Shown piece by piece: positions 1-8,929 of a DNA stretch of 38,852 nt. The notes below the pieces were generated by a model. The model was not told where the DNA came from. It did no database searches and saw only the letters and a list, made by a program, of their open reading frames with translations. Position numbers and translations under genes: made by a program. The DNA comes from JAEUSG01 sp964590225 (lineage in GTDB: Bacteria > Fibrobacterota > OXYB2-FULL-49-7 > JAEUSG01). The stretch covers positions 1-38,852 of the forward strand of contig CAZPWS010000031.1 of the NCBI GenBank assembly GCA_964590225.1, read 5' to 3'. The number at the start of each line of letters is the position of its first letter. Position 1 is the first letter of the stretch.

Positions 1-1
1 T

Positions 2-544
2 CCATTTACATCAAGAATATCCAAAAAAATAAGGGAAGAGGAAGGATTGGCGTATAGTGCCGGTAGCTCCATGTCAAGTGAATATTTTTTCCCCGGCTCT
101 TTTTCCGTTTATCTTGAAACTAAAAGCTCAACGGCGGCTTACGCCATTCAACTTGTGTTTAACGAAATAGAACGGTTTGTTAACGAAGGAATAACTGATA
201 ATGAACTAAGCACAGCAAAAAAAAGCATGGTTGAAACTTTCCCTTCAACTTTTAAAAACAGTTCGCTTACCGCTTCCGCATTCTCTTTTAATCAGTTTGT
301 TGGTGAGCGCGACGACCGATTTGATTTATACAGAGAAAAAATTAATGCGATAACCAAAGAAGAGGTAATGAGAGTAGCGAAAAATTATCTTGTTAAAGAA
401 GATATGGCTATTGTGGTTATTGGAGACTTAGATTCGTGTTTACATCATGAAGCCACCAGCAAAGGAGCATCTCTTAAGGATTATGGAGAAATAAAAGTTT
501 TCTCTGAGAAAGAATTATCAGCAATCTTGGAAAAAAGAAAGTAG
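2..544 (+). CDS. M16 family (insulinase-like) zinc peptidase, C-terminal part only
   Basis: This coding frame is already open at the left edge, so the gene starts outside the window and only its C-terminal ~180 codons are visible. The first codons read as the M16 signature region: arginine- and lysine-rich residues followed by EEEGLAYSAGSS, matching the 'R-E-K-x-G-L-A-Y' block in the C-terminal domain of processing-peptidase-like proteins. The rest (V-F-N-E-I-E, 'NELSTAKKSMVETFP', ending in 'VVIGD') also fits M16 C-terminal domains. The zinc-binding HxxEH motif would lie upstream, so whether this is an active or an inactive M16 subunit cannot be judged. The TTG at 47 is not the real start. 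The stop is 12 bases before manA, consistent with one transcript. Confidence 0.85.
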   Translation, partial: PFTSRISKKIREEEGLAYSAGSSMSSEYFFPGSFSVYLETKSSTAAYAIQLVFNEIERFVNEGITDNELSTAKKSMVETFPSTFKNSSLTASAFSFNQFVGERDDRFDLYREKINAITKEEVMRVAKNYLVKEDMAIVVIGDLDSCLHHEATSKGASLKDYGEIKVFSEKELSAILEKRK

Positions 545-556
545 CTAAAAATTCAT

Positions 557-1498
557 ATGGTTTTTTATCCACTTAAATTTCGGAGAATTATTAAAAAGAA
601 ACTTTGGGGCAGCGAATCATGGGAGCTATGCGACCATGGAGCCGATGCTTCAATAATTAATAATGGTGTTTTTGCAGGGCGCTCAATTGAAGATGTTATA
701 AAACAGTATCCGCAAGAAATACTTGGTAGTGGCGTAGCTAAACAGTATGGCCGTCTTCCGCTCCTTTTTAAGTTTATTGACGCACAAGATAAACTTAGCA
801 TTCAGGTTCATCCTAACGACGAATATGCTCTCAAAATTGAAAATAGTTTTGGCAAGACCGAAGCGTGGTATATCGTTTCGGCGGATAGTAATGCAAAAAT
901 CATTTGTGGTCTTAAGAGGGTTTTGTCGAAAGAGGAAGTGCTGAACGGAATAAAAAACTCAACTCTCGAGAAAGAGCTTAATGAGCTTAATGTCAAGGCG
1001 GGTGAGTGCTATTTTGTTCCTTCTGGCACTGTTCATGCTATTGAGTCGGGACTTGTAATATATGAAGTGCAGCAGGTTTCGGACATTACATACAGGCTAT
1101 ATGACTGGGGGAGGGTTGACGAAAAAGGGCAGCCACGCGAACTTCACATAGAAAAATCTCTTGCAGCTATGAATTTTAACGACACCTCTTCGCACAAAAC
1201 AGAGCCCCTTTCTTGTTCAAAAGAATGGGGAATATGCGAAGTTTTGGCAGCATGCAAATATTTTATTGAGCAGCGTCATATTATTGTTTCTGCTGGACAG
1301 GTGGATCGAACAGGTTCCTTCACTGTTGTAAGTTGTATGGATGGAGAATTTATAATTAAATCTTTACCGGAAACAATAAAACTTACAAAAGGCGAAACCG
1401 TTCTTATTCCTGCGGTTATTAACAACTATATTTATGAACCCGTTACGAGTAAAAGCATTGCAATCTCAACAGAGGTGCCTTTTGAAAGTGGACAATAA
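557..1498 (+). CDS. manA: Mannose-6-phosphate isomerase, class I (cupin type)
   Basis: This cytoplasmic zinc enzyme interconverts mannose 6-phosphate and fructose 6-phosphate. The 313-residue protein has the short class I form found in Bacillus-type ManA. Expected metal ligands are visible: H85 in the QVHPND motif, E102 in GKTEAW and H160 in the PSGTVHAI motif. The 'YEVQQVSDITYRLYDWGR' block with the catalytic arginine region follows. The start lies 12 bases after the peptidase stop and no strong Shine-Dalgarno is seen, so translation may rely on coupling. A beta-mannosidase two genes downstream suggests that mannose released inside the cell, once phosphorylated, enters glycolysis through this enzyme; no hexokinase is visible in the window. 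Confidence 0.93.
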   Translation: MVFYPLKFRRIIKKKLWGSESWELCDHGADASIINNGVFAGRSIEDVIKQYPQEILGSGVAKQYGRLPLLFKFIDAQDKLSIQVHPNDEYALKIENSFGKTEAWYIVSADSNAKIICGLKRVLSKEEVLNGIKNSTLEKELNELNVKAGECYFVPSGTVHAIESGLVIYEVQQVSDITYRLYDWGRVDEKGQPRELHIEKSLAAMNFNDTSSHKTEPLSCSKEWGICEVLAACKYFIEQRHIIVSAGQVDRTGSFTVVSCMDGEFIIKSLPETIKLTKGETVLIPAVINNYIYEPVTSKSIAISTEVPFESGQ

Positions 1499-1518
1499 TA
1501 AAATTTTGGAGGTATATG

Positions 1519-1881
1519 ATGTCTCAGCTCATTAAGTTAAATACCGAGGATTGTGGCAGTTTTTTGCTGTTAAAGCTTGAGGGTGAGCTTTCAGAAAGAA
1601 CAAGTCCCCATTTCAAAAAAATGTTGTCGGAAGAGGTCACAGAACATGGTCACACACATGTTGTGATTGATTTTGCAGAATGTTCCTACATTAACAGCAC
1701 CGGCCTTGGAATTTTGCACCAATATGGTAAAAAGTTGCTGAATCTTGGTGGGCGACTCGGCGCGATAAATTTAAACGAATCTATTAGAGACATTATAGAC
1801 ACAGTAGCTGACGATTCGGGCTTAATCAAAGAGTATTCCTCTCTTGATGATGCAGCCGATGATCTCTCTAGTGAAAGCTAA
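1519..1881 (+). CDS. STAS-domain anti-anti-sigma factor-like protein
   Basis: This is a single STAS domain of about 120 residues resembling SpoIIAA/RsbV, which release sigma factors or other partners from kinase-type anti-sigma factors. The hallmark block 'IDFAECSYINSTGLGIL' is present, with the conserved Ser that is the usual phosphorylation site at about residue 60. Two tandem ATG codons lie at 1516 and 1519. The GGAGG at 1508-1512 is three bases from the first and six from the second, so the second is preferred. The C-terminus is acidic and Ser-rich. No HATPase kinase or PP2C phosphatase partner lies nearby, so it is an orphan within this window, placed between manA and beta-mannosidase with short gaps. 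Confidence 0.88.
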   Translation: MSQLIKLNTEDCGSFLLLKLEGELSERTSPHFKKMLSEEVTEHGHTHVVIDFAECSYINSTGLGILHQYGKKLLNLGGRLGAINLNESIRDIIDTVADDSGLIKEYSSLDDAADDLSSES

Positions 1882-1903
1882 ATTTAAAAACAAGAAAATT
1901 TAT

Positions 1904-4384
1904 ATGGTAAATCAGATTTCCCGACTTTCGCTTAATGGGAAGTGGCTGGTATCGCAATTAAATGGAAAGATTAAGATAAAAGCCTCTGTTCCCGGCCTTA
2001 TTCATCACGACCTTATAATAGCAGGTGTTGTAGATAATCCTTACTTTCGCGACAATGAAATTGAGCAGCAGTGGGTTGGCGAATCAACTTGGGTATATGA
2101 AAGAGAATTTAATCTTACTTCTACTGATTGTCAGAAAGAGAACATATTTCTTTGCTGTGATGGAATTGATACAATTGCTGTTATTAAAGTAAACGGTATC
2201 CATATTGCATCTACCGATAATATGTTTATCGCTCTAAAACTTGACATTAAAAGCTTTATAAAACCTGGCAGGAATAATATCCAAATTATCATTAAGCCTG
2301 TAAAAATCGAAATGGAAAAGCGAGGCAAGGCCTATCATCTTCCAATCAAGGCTTTCGCCGAAAAACCATGGCAGCCGCTTTACTGGAACATGGTTAGAAA
2401 ATCAATGTGCCATCGTGGGTGGGACTGGGGTCCTTCTTTTCTTACTCAGGGCATCTACAAAAATATTTACATTGAATGTAAAAATGGTGCTGTAATACAA
2501 TACATCACCTGTAAACAATCTCATACAAAGAAAGGGGTAGATATTTCGGCTTCCGTTTTTATCGATTCAGCTATTAATGGGAAGGCGATTCTATCTGCCT
2601 CTATCGACAAGACTATTATCAAAAAAGAAATCCAACTTGCAAAGGGCAACGATAATGTAATTACGATTCCCATACACATTAACAATCCAAAATTGTGGTG
2701 GCCTAATGGCTATGGAGATCAATTTCTTTATGATTTAATTGCAAAAGTGGAGATAAATGGTGAAAGTGATGAAAAGAAAATAAATATTGGCTTGCGTTCG
2801 TTTGAACTTATTACTGAAAAAAACAGTAATGGCGAATCTTTTTTCTTTAAAGTTAACGGTGTGCCCGTTTTTGCAAAAGGATCTAACTGGATTCCTTCAG
2901 ATATTTTTGACAGCAGACTCAATAACAACCAGATTGAATGGGAGCTAAAGTCTGCTGCTGCTGCGCATCAGAATATGATTCGTGTTTGGGGGGGGGGACT
3001 ATATGAAAGAGACTTTTTCTATGAAACCTGCGACCGCCTTGGTCTTCTTGTTTGGCAGGACTTTATGTTTGCATGTGCTTTGTATCCGGTTAATGAAGCC
3101 TTTCTCGATAGTGTCTCTCGTGAAGTAACGCATCAAATAAGAAGGCTGCAACACCACACCTCAATTGCCCTCTGGTGCGGTAATAACGAATGTGAACAGG
3201 CGCTTGCTTGGGGAGGCCCCGAGCGCAAAGAAAACATCGGTGCAATAATTGCAGAATACGACAAGCTTTATAATGGAACCATCTTTCCTCTTGTAAAAAA
3301 AGAAGATCCCTCTCGCCGCTTCTGGACAAGTTCTCCATGCAACGGGGTCGGTGTTTACGGAGAGCCCAACGATCAGCACCGTGGTGATACACATTACTGG
3401 GCTGTGTGGCATGCAAACAAACCATTTACTGATTATTTAACTGTTACGCCTCGTTTCAATTCGGAATTCGGCTTTCAATCATTCGCTTCACCAGAAACCT
3501 TTGACTCAGTTACTATAGAGCGAGATCGAAATATTTCTTCCTATATTATGGACCATCACCAGAGGTCTAATGGTGGCAATACGCGGATTCTTACACATAT
3601 ATCCAATTATTTCAGAATACCAACCGGTTATGAAGATTCTATCTATCTTTCGCAGGTATTACAGGTCGCAGCAATCAAGTTTGGTGTTGAACATTGGCGA
3701 CGGCTTAAACCTTACACTATGGGTACAATTTATTGGCAACTTAATGATATTTGGCCAGCAGCCTCTTGGTCGTCTCTTGAATATGATGGCAGGTGGAAAA
3801 TGTTGCACTATGCGGCCAAAAAATTCTTTGCTCCTGTTATTGTATCCTGCGTTGAAGTTGATAATAATATCGAAATTTGGGCAACAAGCGATCTAAACGA
3901 AAAACTTCTTGGCAAAGTTAATGTTACTTTATCAACACTACAAAACAAGAAACTTCAACAAAAAACTATTCCCATAACATTAAAACCTCTCGAGAATAAA
4001 AAAGTATTCTCCAAAAAAATATTCTCGTTTGGCTTATCTGAGGCAGAAAAACGAGCTGTGCAGCTTGTTGTTGCTGGAAAAATTGGTAAATATTCAGTTT
4101 ATAATTCTCATTATTTTGTTCCGTATAAATTCCTTGATCTTGAGAAAACAAAAATTTCTTGGTCAATTAAAGAACTTCATAACGGCTCCTTTGAATACAC
4201 GCTTGTTAGTACAAAACTGGCTCTTTTTGTATGGATTCGTACCGGTAGTACTATGGGTATTTTTTCAGATAACGGTTTTACTCTACAACCGGATCTTCCT
4301 CGCCGATTTGTTTTTACACCAAGAACAAAAGTAGCCATTGCTGAATTAAAGCGAGCCACTGTTGTGCATTCCATCAACCCTTAA
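1904..4384 (+). CDS. Beta-mannosidase, glycoside hydrolase family 2
   Basis: This probable exo-beta-mannosidase removes terminal beta-D-mannose from oligosaccharides. At ~826 residues it has the usual length for GH2 mannosidases. Numbered from the ATG at 1904, it shows the HRGWDWGPSF block (~170-179), the VWGGGLYE block (~361-368), the acid/base Glu429 in WCGNNE and the nucleophile Glu521 in NSEFGFQS. No signal peptide is visible, so it is probably cytoplasmic and acts on imported oligosaccharides. The frame remains open upstream into the STAS gene, but 1904 places the start where family homology begins (SLNGKW). A run of ten G at 2988-2997 encodes part of the conserved WGGG motif. Together with manA this suggests beta-mannan or N-glycan-core type catabolism. 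Confidence 0.92.
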   Translation: MVNQISRLSLNGKWLVSQLNGKIKIKASVPGLIHHDLIIAGVVDNPYFRDNEIEQQWVGESTWVYEREFNLTSTDCQKENIFLCCDGIDTIAVIKVNGIHIASTDNMFIALKLDIKSFIKPGRNNIQIIIKPVKIEMEKRGKAYHLPIKAFAEKPWQPLYWNMVRKSMCHRGWDWGPSFLTQGIYKNIYIECKNGAVIQYITCKQSHTKKGVDISASVFIDSAINGKAILSASIDKTIIKKEIQLAKGNDNVITIPIHINNPKLWWPNGYGDQFLYDLIAKVEINGESDEKKINIGLRSFELITEKNSNGESFFFKVNGVPVFAKGSNWIPSDIFDSRLNNNQIEWELKSAAAAHQNMIRVWGGGLYERDFFYETCDRLGLLVWQDFMFACALYPVNEAFLDSVSREVTHQIRRLQHHTSIALWCGNNECEQALAWGGPERKENIGAIIAEYDKLYNGTIFPLVKKEDPSRRFWTSSPCNGVGVYGEPNDQHRGDTHYWAVWHANKPFTDYLTVTPRFNSEFGFQSFASPETFDSVTIERDRNISSYIMDHHQRSNGGNTRILTHISNYFRIPTGYEDSIYLSQVLQVAAIKFGVEHWRRLKPYTMGTIYWQLNDIWPAASWSSLEYDGRWKMLHYAAKKFFAPVIVSCVEVDNNIEIWATSDLNEKLLGKVNVTLSTLQNKKLQQKTIPITLKPLENKKVFSKKIFSFGLSEAEKRAVQLVVAGKIGKYSVYNSHYFVPYKFLDLEKTKISWSIKELHNGSFEYTLVSTKLALFVWIRTGSTMGIFSDNGFTLQPDLPRRFVFTPRTKVAIAELKRATVVHSINP

Positions 4385-4419
4385 CTGTCAAACTTTTTTA
4401 GAAAGGCAATAGGTATCAC

Positions 4420-5460
4420 ATGGCTTATCAACCCCTTAAAGTAGGTGTAATTGGGTACGCACATTATATGCGAACAAATTTTGTTCTCCATCTCAAAGAG
4501 AGTAAAGATGTAGAAATTGTAGGAATATATAATCGATCTGAAGAACGGAGAAAAATGGCAGAAAATGACGGCTTTTTTGCCACAAGCAATATTGATGAAT
4601 TTTTTCGGATCTCTGGTATGGAAGCTGTGATTATTGGTACGGCAAATTCCACACACAGCGAATTTTCTGTTCGGGCTGCAAAGCAAGGGCTCCATATTCT
4701 TTGCGAAAAACCGATGGCTCTTAATTCTAAAGATGCTGATCTTATGACTACAGAAGCTGAAAAAGCTGGAGTGGTTACCCATGTAAACCATATGGGAGTA
4801 TATACTACTGCTTTTCAAACACTAAAAGAAAAAGCAGAGGATTGTTGTGGAAAATTCCTGCATGTCTCCATGAGGGGATCCCGAGTGTTTGGTTTATGGG
4901 TTCAGGGTGCACGCCACCAAAATGTTGCTAATCCAGCAGCCTCAGGTGGCTGGACATATCACCATTTTTGTCATCAACTTGATGCTGTATGTGTGTTGGT
5001 CGGTAGCACTAAAGTTACAAAAGTATATCACATTGAGCAAAAAAGCTGCCAGGAGTGTCCAAGTGAAGAAATAGTTAACGCGCTTATTCACTTCGATAAC
5101 GGCGCAACAGCATTTATTTCAGATGGTCTTTCAATAGGCGGTTATACCGATACCTTTATTCAGGGAACAACCGGTGACGCAAGATTGCATAATAATGAGA
5201 TTACACTCACAATTCCCGGCCCGTACGACCGCTTTTTGCGCCCTGGAAGCTGCTCTATTTTTAAAAAAACACTTTCTGTTCCTGATGAAGGTAAGCCCAT
5301 ACTTACAATGGCAAAGCTTTTTACACAAGCAGTAAGAGGTGGAAAGAATGAACTTCTCTCTTTTCGTTTTGTCGCAAATCAATACAGAATCCTTGATGCA
5401 TTACGGAAAAGTGCAACCATTGGAGAAGCTGTGGTTCCAGATTATGGTATCCTGAAATAG
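4420..5460 (+). CDS. Gfo/Idh/MocA family NAD(P)-dependent oxidoreductase
   Basis: This 346-residue protein is a sugar or inositol dehydrogenase-type enzyme. It has an N-terminal Rossmann fold (KVGVIGYAH at ~7-15, followed by IVGIYNRS at the end of the second strand) and the family-defining CEKPMAL motif (~95-101). A second conserved block, HHFCHQLDAV, lies around residues 180-190 and holds the histidine and aspartate typical of the active site. The exact sugar cannot be predicted from sequence. It is the fifth gene of the plus-strand cluster, 35 bases after beta-mannosidase and 24 before the ABC transporter genes, so a role in handling a modified or oxidised sugar is plausible but inferred. 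Confidence 0.9.
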   Translation: MAYQPLKVGVIGYAHYMRTNFVLHLKESKDVEIVGIYNRSEERRKMAENDGFFATSNIDEFFRISGMEAVIIGTANSTHSEFSVRAAKQGLHILCEKPMALNSKDADLMTTEAEKAGVVTHVNHMGVYTTAFQTLKEKAEDCCGKFLHVSMRGSRVFGLWVQGARHQNVANPAASGGWTYHHFCHQLDAVCVLVGSTKVTKVYHIEQKSCQECPSEEIVNALIHFDNGATAFISDGLSIGGYTDTFIQGTTGDARLHNNEITLTIPGPYDRFLRPGSCSIFKKTLSVPDEGKPILTMAKLFTQAVRGGKNELLSFRFVANQYRILDALRKSATIGEAVVPDYGILK

Positions 5461-5484
5461 TATAGTAAGCAATTACAGAACGAT

Positions 5485-7212
5485 ATGAAAAAGGGTCTAC
5501 TGTACATCCATCAGTTTTTACGGCCCTATTACAGTAAAATTGTTTTAGCCTCCATTCTGGTAGTTGTCTCTATTTATGCTTCTGCATTGCCTATCAAACT
5601 TCTTGGAAAGTTAATAGATACTATTAAGGATGGAACAGCAACAAAGCACACTATTGGTTTGGTAATCGCAAAAATCTTACTGTTATCCGCAGTCTCCGGC
5701 ATATTACTTTATCTGCAACGAAAAATAATTACCGAATCATCCCGCGCTATGGAGTACCATGCCCGCCGCTCTTTTCTTGCTTTTTTGCATACCCGCTCTC
5801 CTGCTTTTTTTGCTGATCTTCGTACTGGTGATATCCTTTCGCTTTCCACCAACGATATGGGACAGGTTCGCGAAATGGTTGGTGCTGGAACCCTTCATAT
5901 TTTGCGAACCGTGGTTAACTTGATAGTAATGCTCTTTATGATGGTTTCAATAAGTCCTTTTCATACAGCAATAGCATTGCTGCCCGTTTTGTTAATTCCT
6001 TTTGTTTCCTTTACTCTATTAGGTAAAATTGGACGGGGATACTCCATGCTTCAGCAGCTTTTGGGCAATATAAACAATACGGTGCAGGAAACTTTTGCGG
6101 GCATAGGTGAAGTAAAAACTTATAATATTGACGCTTGGCGTAAAGATTGCTTTGTAACCGAAATTGAAGGATACAAAAGGCAGAGCCTGAGACTGGCTCG
6201 CTTAACTGCTTTAATATGGCCACTTTTTGGGTTTATGGCCTCTTTGTCCAACCTGATTCTTCTTTTTGTTGGTGGCAGATCTGTTATTTCCGGTGAACTT
6301 TCCATCGGAAACCTTATTTCGTTAAGCATATATATCAATGCGATTGCATGGCCTTTTATAAGTATTGGGTGGATTGGCAATATGTTTCAGAAGGGTATGG
6401 CATCGGCTCAGCGAATAGCTTTTTTTCTGGAAAAAACAGATCCGATACAACACTCTGGAACTCTTCCCTTTAATAATGGCGATATTGTTATCTCCAATTT
6501 AAGTTTTAAATATCCCAACACCTCTGTAAATGCCCTTTCACAAATAAATCTTACCATTAAAAAGGGCAGTATTATTGCTATTGTTGGAACCGTAGGAGCG
6601 GGTAAATCAACCCTCTTAAATGCAATGCTTAGGATCATTGACATTCCCGACAATAAAATCACAATTAACAGTATTGACATCAAAAGCATTGATATTACTT
6701 CCCTCCGATCAGAAATATGTACCGTTCCACAGGAGTCTTTCCTTTTTTCGGAATCGATAAGGGACAACATTGATTTTGGGATATCCGCGTCTGAAGAAGC
6801 AATTAGTGAAGCGATTAGAATATCCGGCCTCCATAAAGATATTTCTCAGTTTGCAAATGGAATCAACACAAAGCTTGGAGAGAGGGGGATAAATCTTTCT
6901 GGAGGGCAGCGTCAGCGAGTTGCCATAGCAAGAGCCCTTTTACGCAAGCCATCCATTCTATTACTGGATGATGCTCTTTCTGCGGTAGATGCTGCCACAG
7001 AAAAAGAGATTCTTCAGGCATTCGATACCTTCTTTAAGGGGCGGACCATTATTATCGTTACCCACCGCTTTGGTATTGTAAAAAATGTTGATCGCATAGT
7101 TGTAATGGACAAGGGCAAAATTGTGGAAGTGGGTACTCATGCAGAACTTTCTTCGAAGAAAGGACTTTATTATGCTCTGTATGAAAGACAATTAGTAGAG
7201 GAAAGCCTTTGA
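5485..7212 (+). CDS. ABC exporter half-transporter, degenerate catalytic-site subunit
   Basis: This 575-residue type IV ABC exporter subunit has an N-terminal six-helix membrane domain (~15-310) and a C-terminal ATPase domain. Walker A is GTVGAGKST (368-376) and the signature is a canonical LSGGQ (471-475). The Walker B end reads LLLDDALSAVD, so the position of the catalytic glutamate is Asp496. This Glu-to-Asp change is the known mark of the non-catalytic half of heterodimeric exporters such as TM287/288 and BmrCD. The next gene supplies the complementary half, with a 4-base overlap. The substrate is unknown; drugs, lipids or peptides are all possible. Confidence 0.92.
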   Translation: MKKGLLYIHQFLRPYYSKIVLASILVVVSIYASALPIKLLGKLIDTIKDGTATKHTIGLVIAKILLLSAVSGILLYLQRKIITESSRAMEYHARRSFLAFLHTRSPAFFADLRTGDILSLSTNDMGQVREMVGAGTLHILRTVVNLIVMLFMMVSISPFHTAIALLPVLLIPFVSFTLLGKIGRGYSMLQQLLGNINNTVQETFAGIGEVKTYNIDAWRKDCFVTEIEGYKRQSLRLARLTALIWPLFGFMASLSNLILLFVGGRSVISGELSIGNLISLSIYINAIAWPFISIGWIGNMFQKGMASAQRIAFFLEKTDPIQHSGTLPFNNGDIVISNLSFKYPNTSVNALSQINLTIKKGSIIAIVGTVGAGKSTLLNAMLRIIDIPDNKITINSIDIKSIDITSLRSEICTVPQESFLFSESIRDNIDFGISASEEAISEAIRISGLHKDISQFANGINTKLGERGINLSGGQRQRVAIARALLRKPSILLLDDALSAVDAATEKEILQAFDTFFKGRTIIIVTHRFGIVKNVDRIVVMDKGKIVEVGTHAELSSKKGLYYALYERQLVEESL

Positions 7213-8927
7213 AAAAGCTTTTTTATGAGTTGAAACCATATTCATTTGTTGTAGCATTGTCTCTTTCTCTATTGCTTATTAGCAAACTCGCCGCAAATGC
7301 AATTCCCAAAATAATCCAGCAAGCAGTTGATGGACCTATTGCGAAAGGTGATTTTAATGGCTTGTATTATCCTGTTTTATGTTTTCTTTGCTTAAGAATT
7401 TTCTCATTTATAGCAATGTTCTTTCAAGGCCTTCTATCTGCACATACAAGCCAAAATATTATTAAATCCCTAAGAATAAAGCTGTTTATGAGCATACTAA
7501 ACAGACCATATTCATATTTTTCAAAAACTCCGGTTGGTAAAATCATTTCACGGATAGTTAATGATACCGAGACCCTTAATGAATTTTTTTCCACAGGAAT
7601 AATCAATATTTTTGGAGATCTTGTAACAATTATTATCATTCTCTGCTTTATGCTTTCTTTAAATATAAAAATGACATTTGTTTCTATCCTGATACTACCC
7701 ATAGTACTTTGGACATCTTACTTTTTTAAAGAAAGACTCCGAAAATTATTTGGTATTATTAGAATTAAAACAGCCGACATGAACGGTCATCTGCAAGAAA
7801 GTCTTTCTGGTCTTAAAATCACGCAGCTCTTTAATAGAGAAAAAGAAGATGCAGAAAAATTTAACAACTGTAATCTTGATTATTTTAATACTTATAAAAA
7901 AATTATTCACAATTTTGCTCTTTTTCATCCTTTAACCCATTTTTTGGGCTCTGTTGCTTTAACTTTAATATTGTGGTATGGAGGTGTTTCCTATTTTGAA
8001 GGGTTTATCACCCCAGGAATTCTTTTTGCTTTCATAACATACACGGAGGAGCTTTTTAATCCCATTAGAGATCTTGCGGAAAAATATGGTCTTTTACAAA
8101 ATGCGGTAGCCTCTTCCGAAAGAGTTTTTGGCTTATTGGAAGAACAAACAGAAATAACGCAGATCCAAAACCTTGCACTTCCAGAAATTTCCTCAGATAA
8201 TAATGGCTCTGTCTCCTTTAACAAGGTCTCTTTCTCCTATTTACAGGGTGTGCCGGTGCTTTCCGCTCTTTCATTTAACATTGACAACTGCCAAACCGTT
8301 GCAATTGTTGGCCCTTCGGGAGCAGGGAAAAGCACCATTATTTCCTTAATTAACCGTTTGTATAAACCTGATTGCGGTGCTATTTTTGTAAATGGTAAAG
8401 CGATAAATTCAATAAGCCTTGATGCCCTTCATTCAACCGTAGTGACTATTTCGCAGGATCTTTATCTTTTTACTTCGACCATTTTTGATAATATTACCTT
8501 GGGGAATTCTTTGATATCTCGCGACCAGGTCATCTGCGCTGCAAAAACGATTGGAATTCATGATTTTATTGAATCTTTACCAAATGGGTACAACACTATA
8601 TTGGCTGAAAGGGGATCTAATCTTTCAACAGGTCAGAAACAGCTTTTATTGTTTGTGCGCGCTTTAGTAAGAAATCCACCCTTGTTAATACTTGACGAAG
8701 CCACTAGCAATATCGATCCTTATACAGAACAGTTGATCCAAAAAGCCATAAAGATTTTAACAAAAGGCCGAAGCTGTTTAATTATTGCACATCGCCTTTC
8801 AACAATCAAAGATGCCGATAAAATTATAGTTTTATCGCATGGACAACTTGAAGAAGAAGGTACAGATAAAGAGTTGCGCGAAAAAAATGGCTTGTATAAT
8901 AAGCTTCATAAATTACAATTTTCATAA
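7209..8927 (+). CDS. ABC exporter half-transporter, catalytic subunit
   Basis: This 572-residue partner of the preceding gene has the same layout, with six membrane helices followed by an ATPase. Walker A is GPSGAGKST and Walker B ends in LLILDEATSNID with the catalytic Glu497 present. Its signature is altered to LSTGQ (472-476), which parallels the degenerate signature (LSQGQ) of TM288-type subunits. The two proteins therefore complement each other: this Walker A/B faces the partner's intact LSGGQ to make the one competent ATP site. The start is a TTG sharing TTGA with the previous stop, with GAGGAAA just upstream. Expression is probably translationally coupled. Confidence 0.92.
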   Translation: MKKLFYELKPYSFVVALSLSLLLISKLAANAIPKIIQQAVDGPIAKGDFNGLYYPVLCFLCLRIFSFIAMFFQGLLSAHTSQNIIKSLRIKLFMSILNRPYSYFSKTPVGKIISRIVNDTETLNEFFSTGIINIFGDLVTIIIILCFMLSLNIKMTFVSILILPIVLWTSYFFKERLRKLFGIIRIKTADMNGHLQESLSGLKITQLFNREKEDAEKFNNCNLDYFNTYKKIIHNFALFHPLTHFLGSVALTLILWYGGVSYFEGFITPGILFAFITYTEELFNPIRDLAEKYGLLQNAVASSERVFGLLEEQTEITQIQNLALPEISSDNNGSVSFNKVSFSYLQGVPVLSALSFNIDNCQTVAIVGPSGAGKSTIISLINRLYKPDCGAIFVNGKAINSISLDALHSTVVTISQDLYLFTSTIFDNITLGNSLISRDQVICAAKTIGIHDFIESLPNGYNTILAERGSNLSTGQKQLLLFVRALVRNPPLLILDEATSNIDPYTEQLIQKAIKILTKGRSCLIIAHRLSTIKDADKIIVLSHGQLEEEGTDKELREKNGLYNKLHKLQFS

Positions 8928-8929
8928 CT

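Noticed and set aside
3090..3425. Long minus-strand open frame inside the beta-mannosidase gene
   Set aside because: It lies opposite a strongly supported gene with conserved catalytic motifs and has no recognisable domain.
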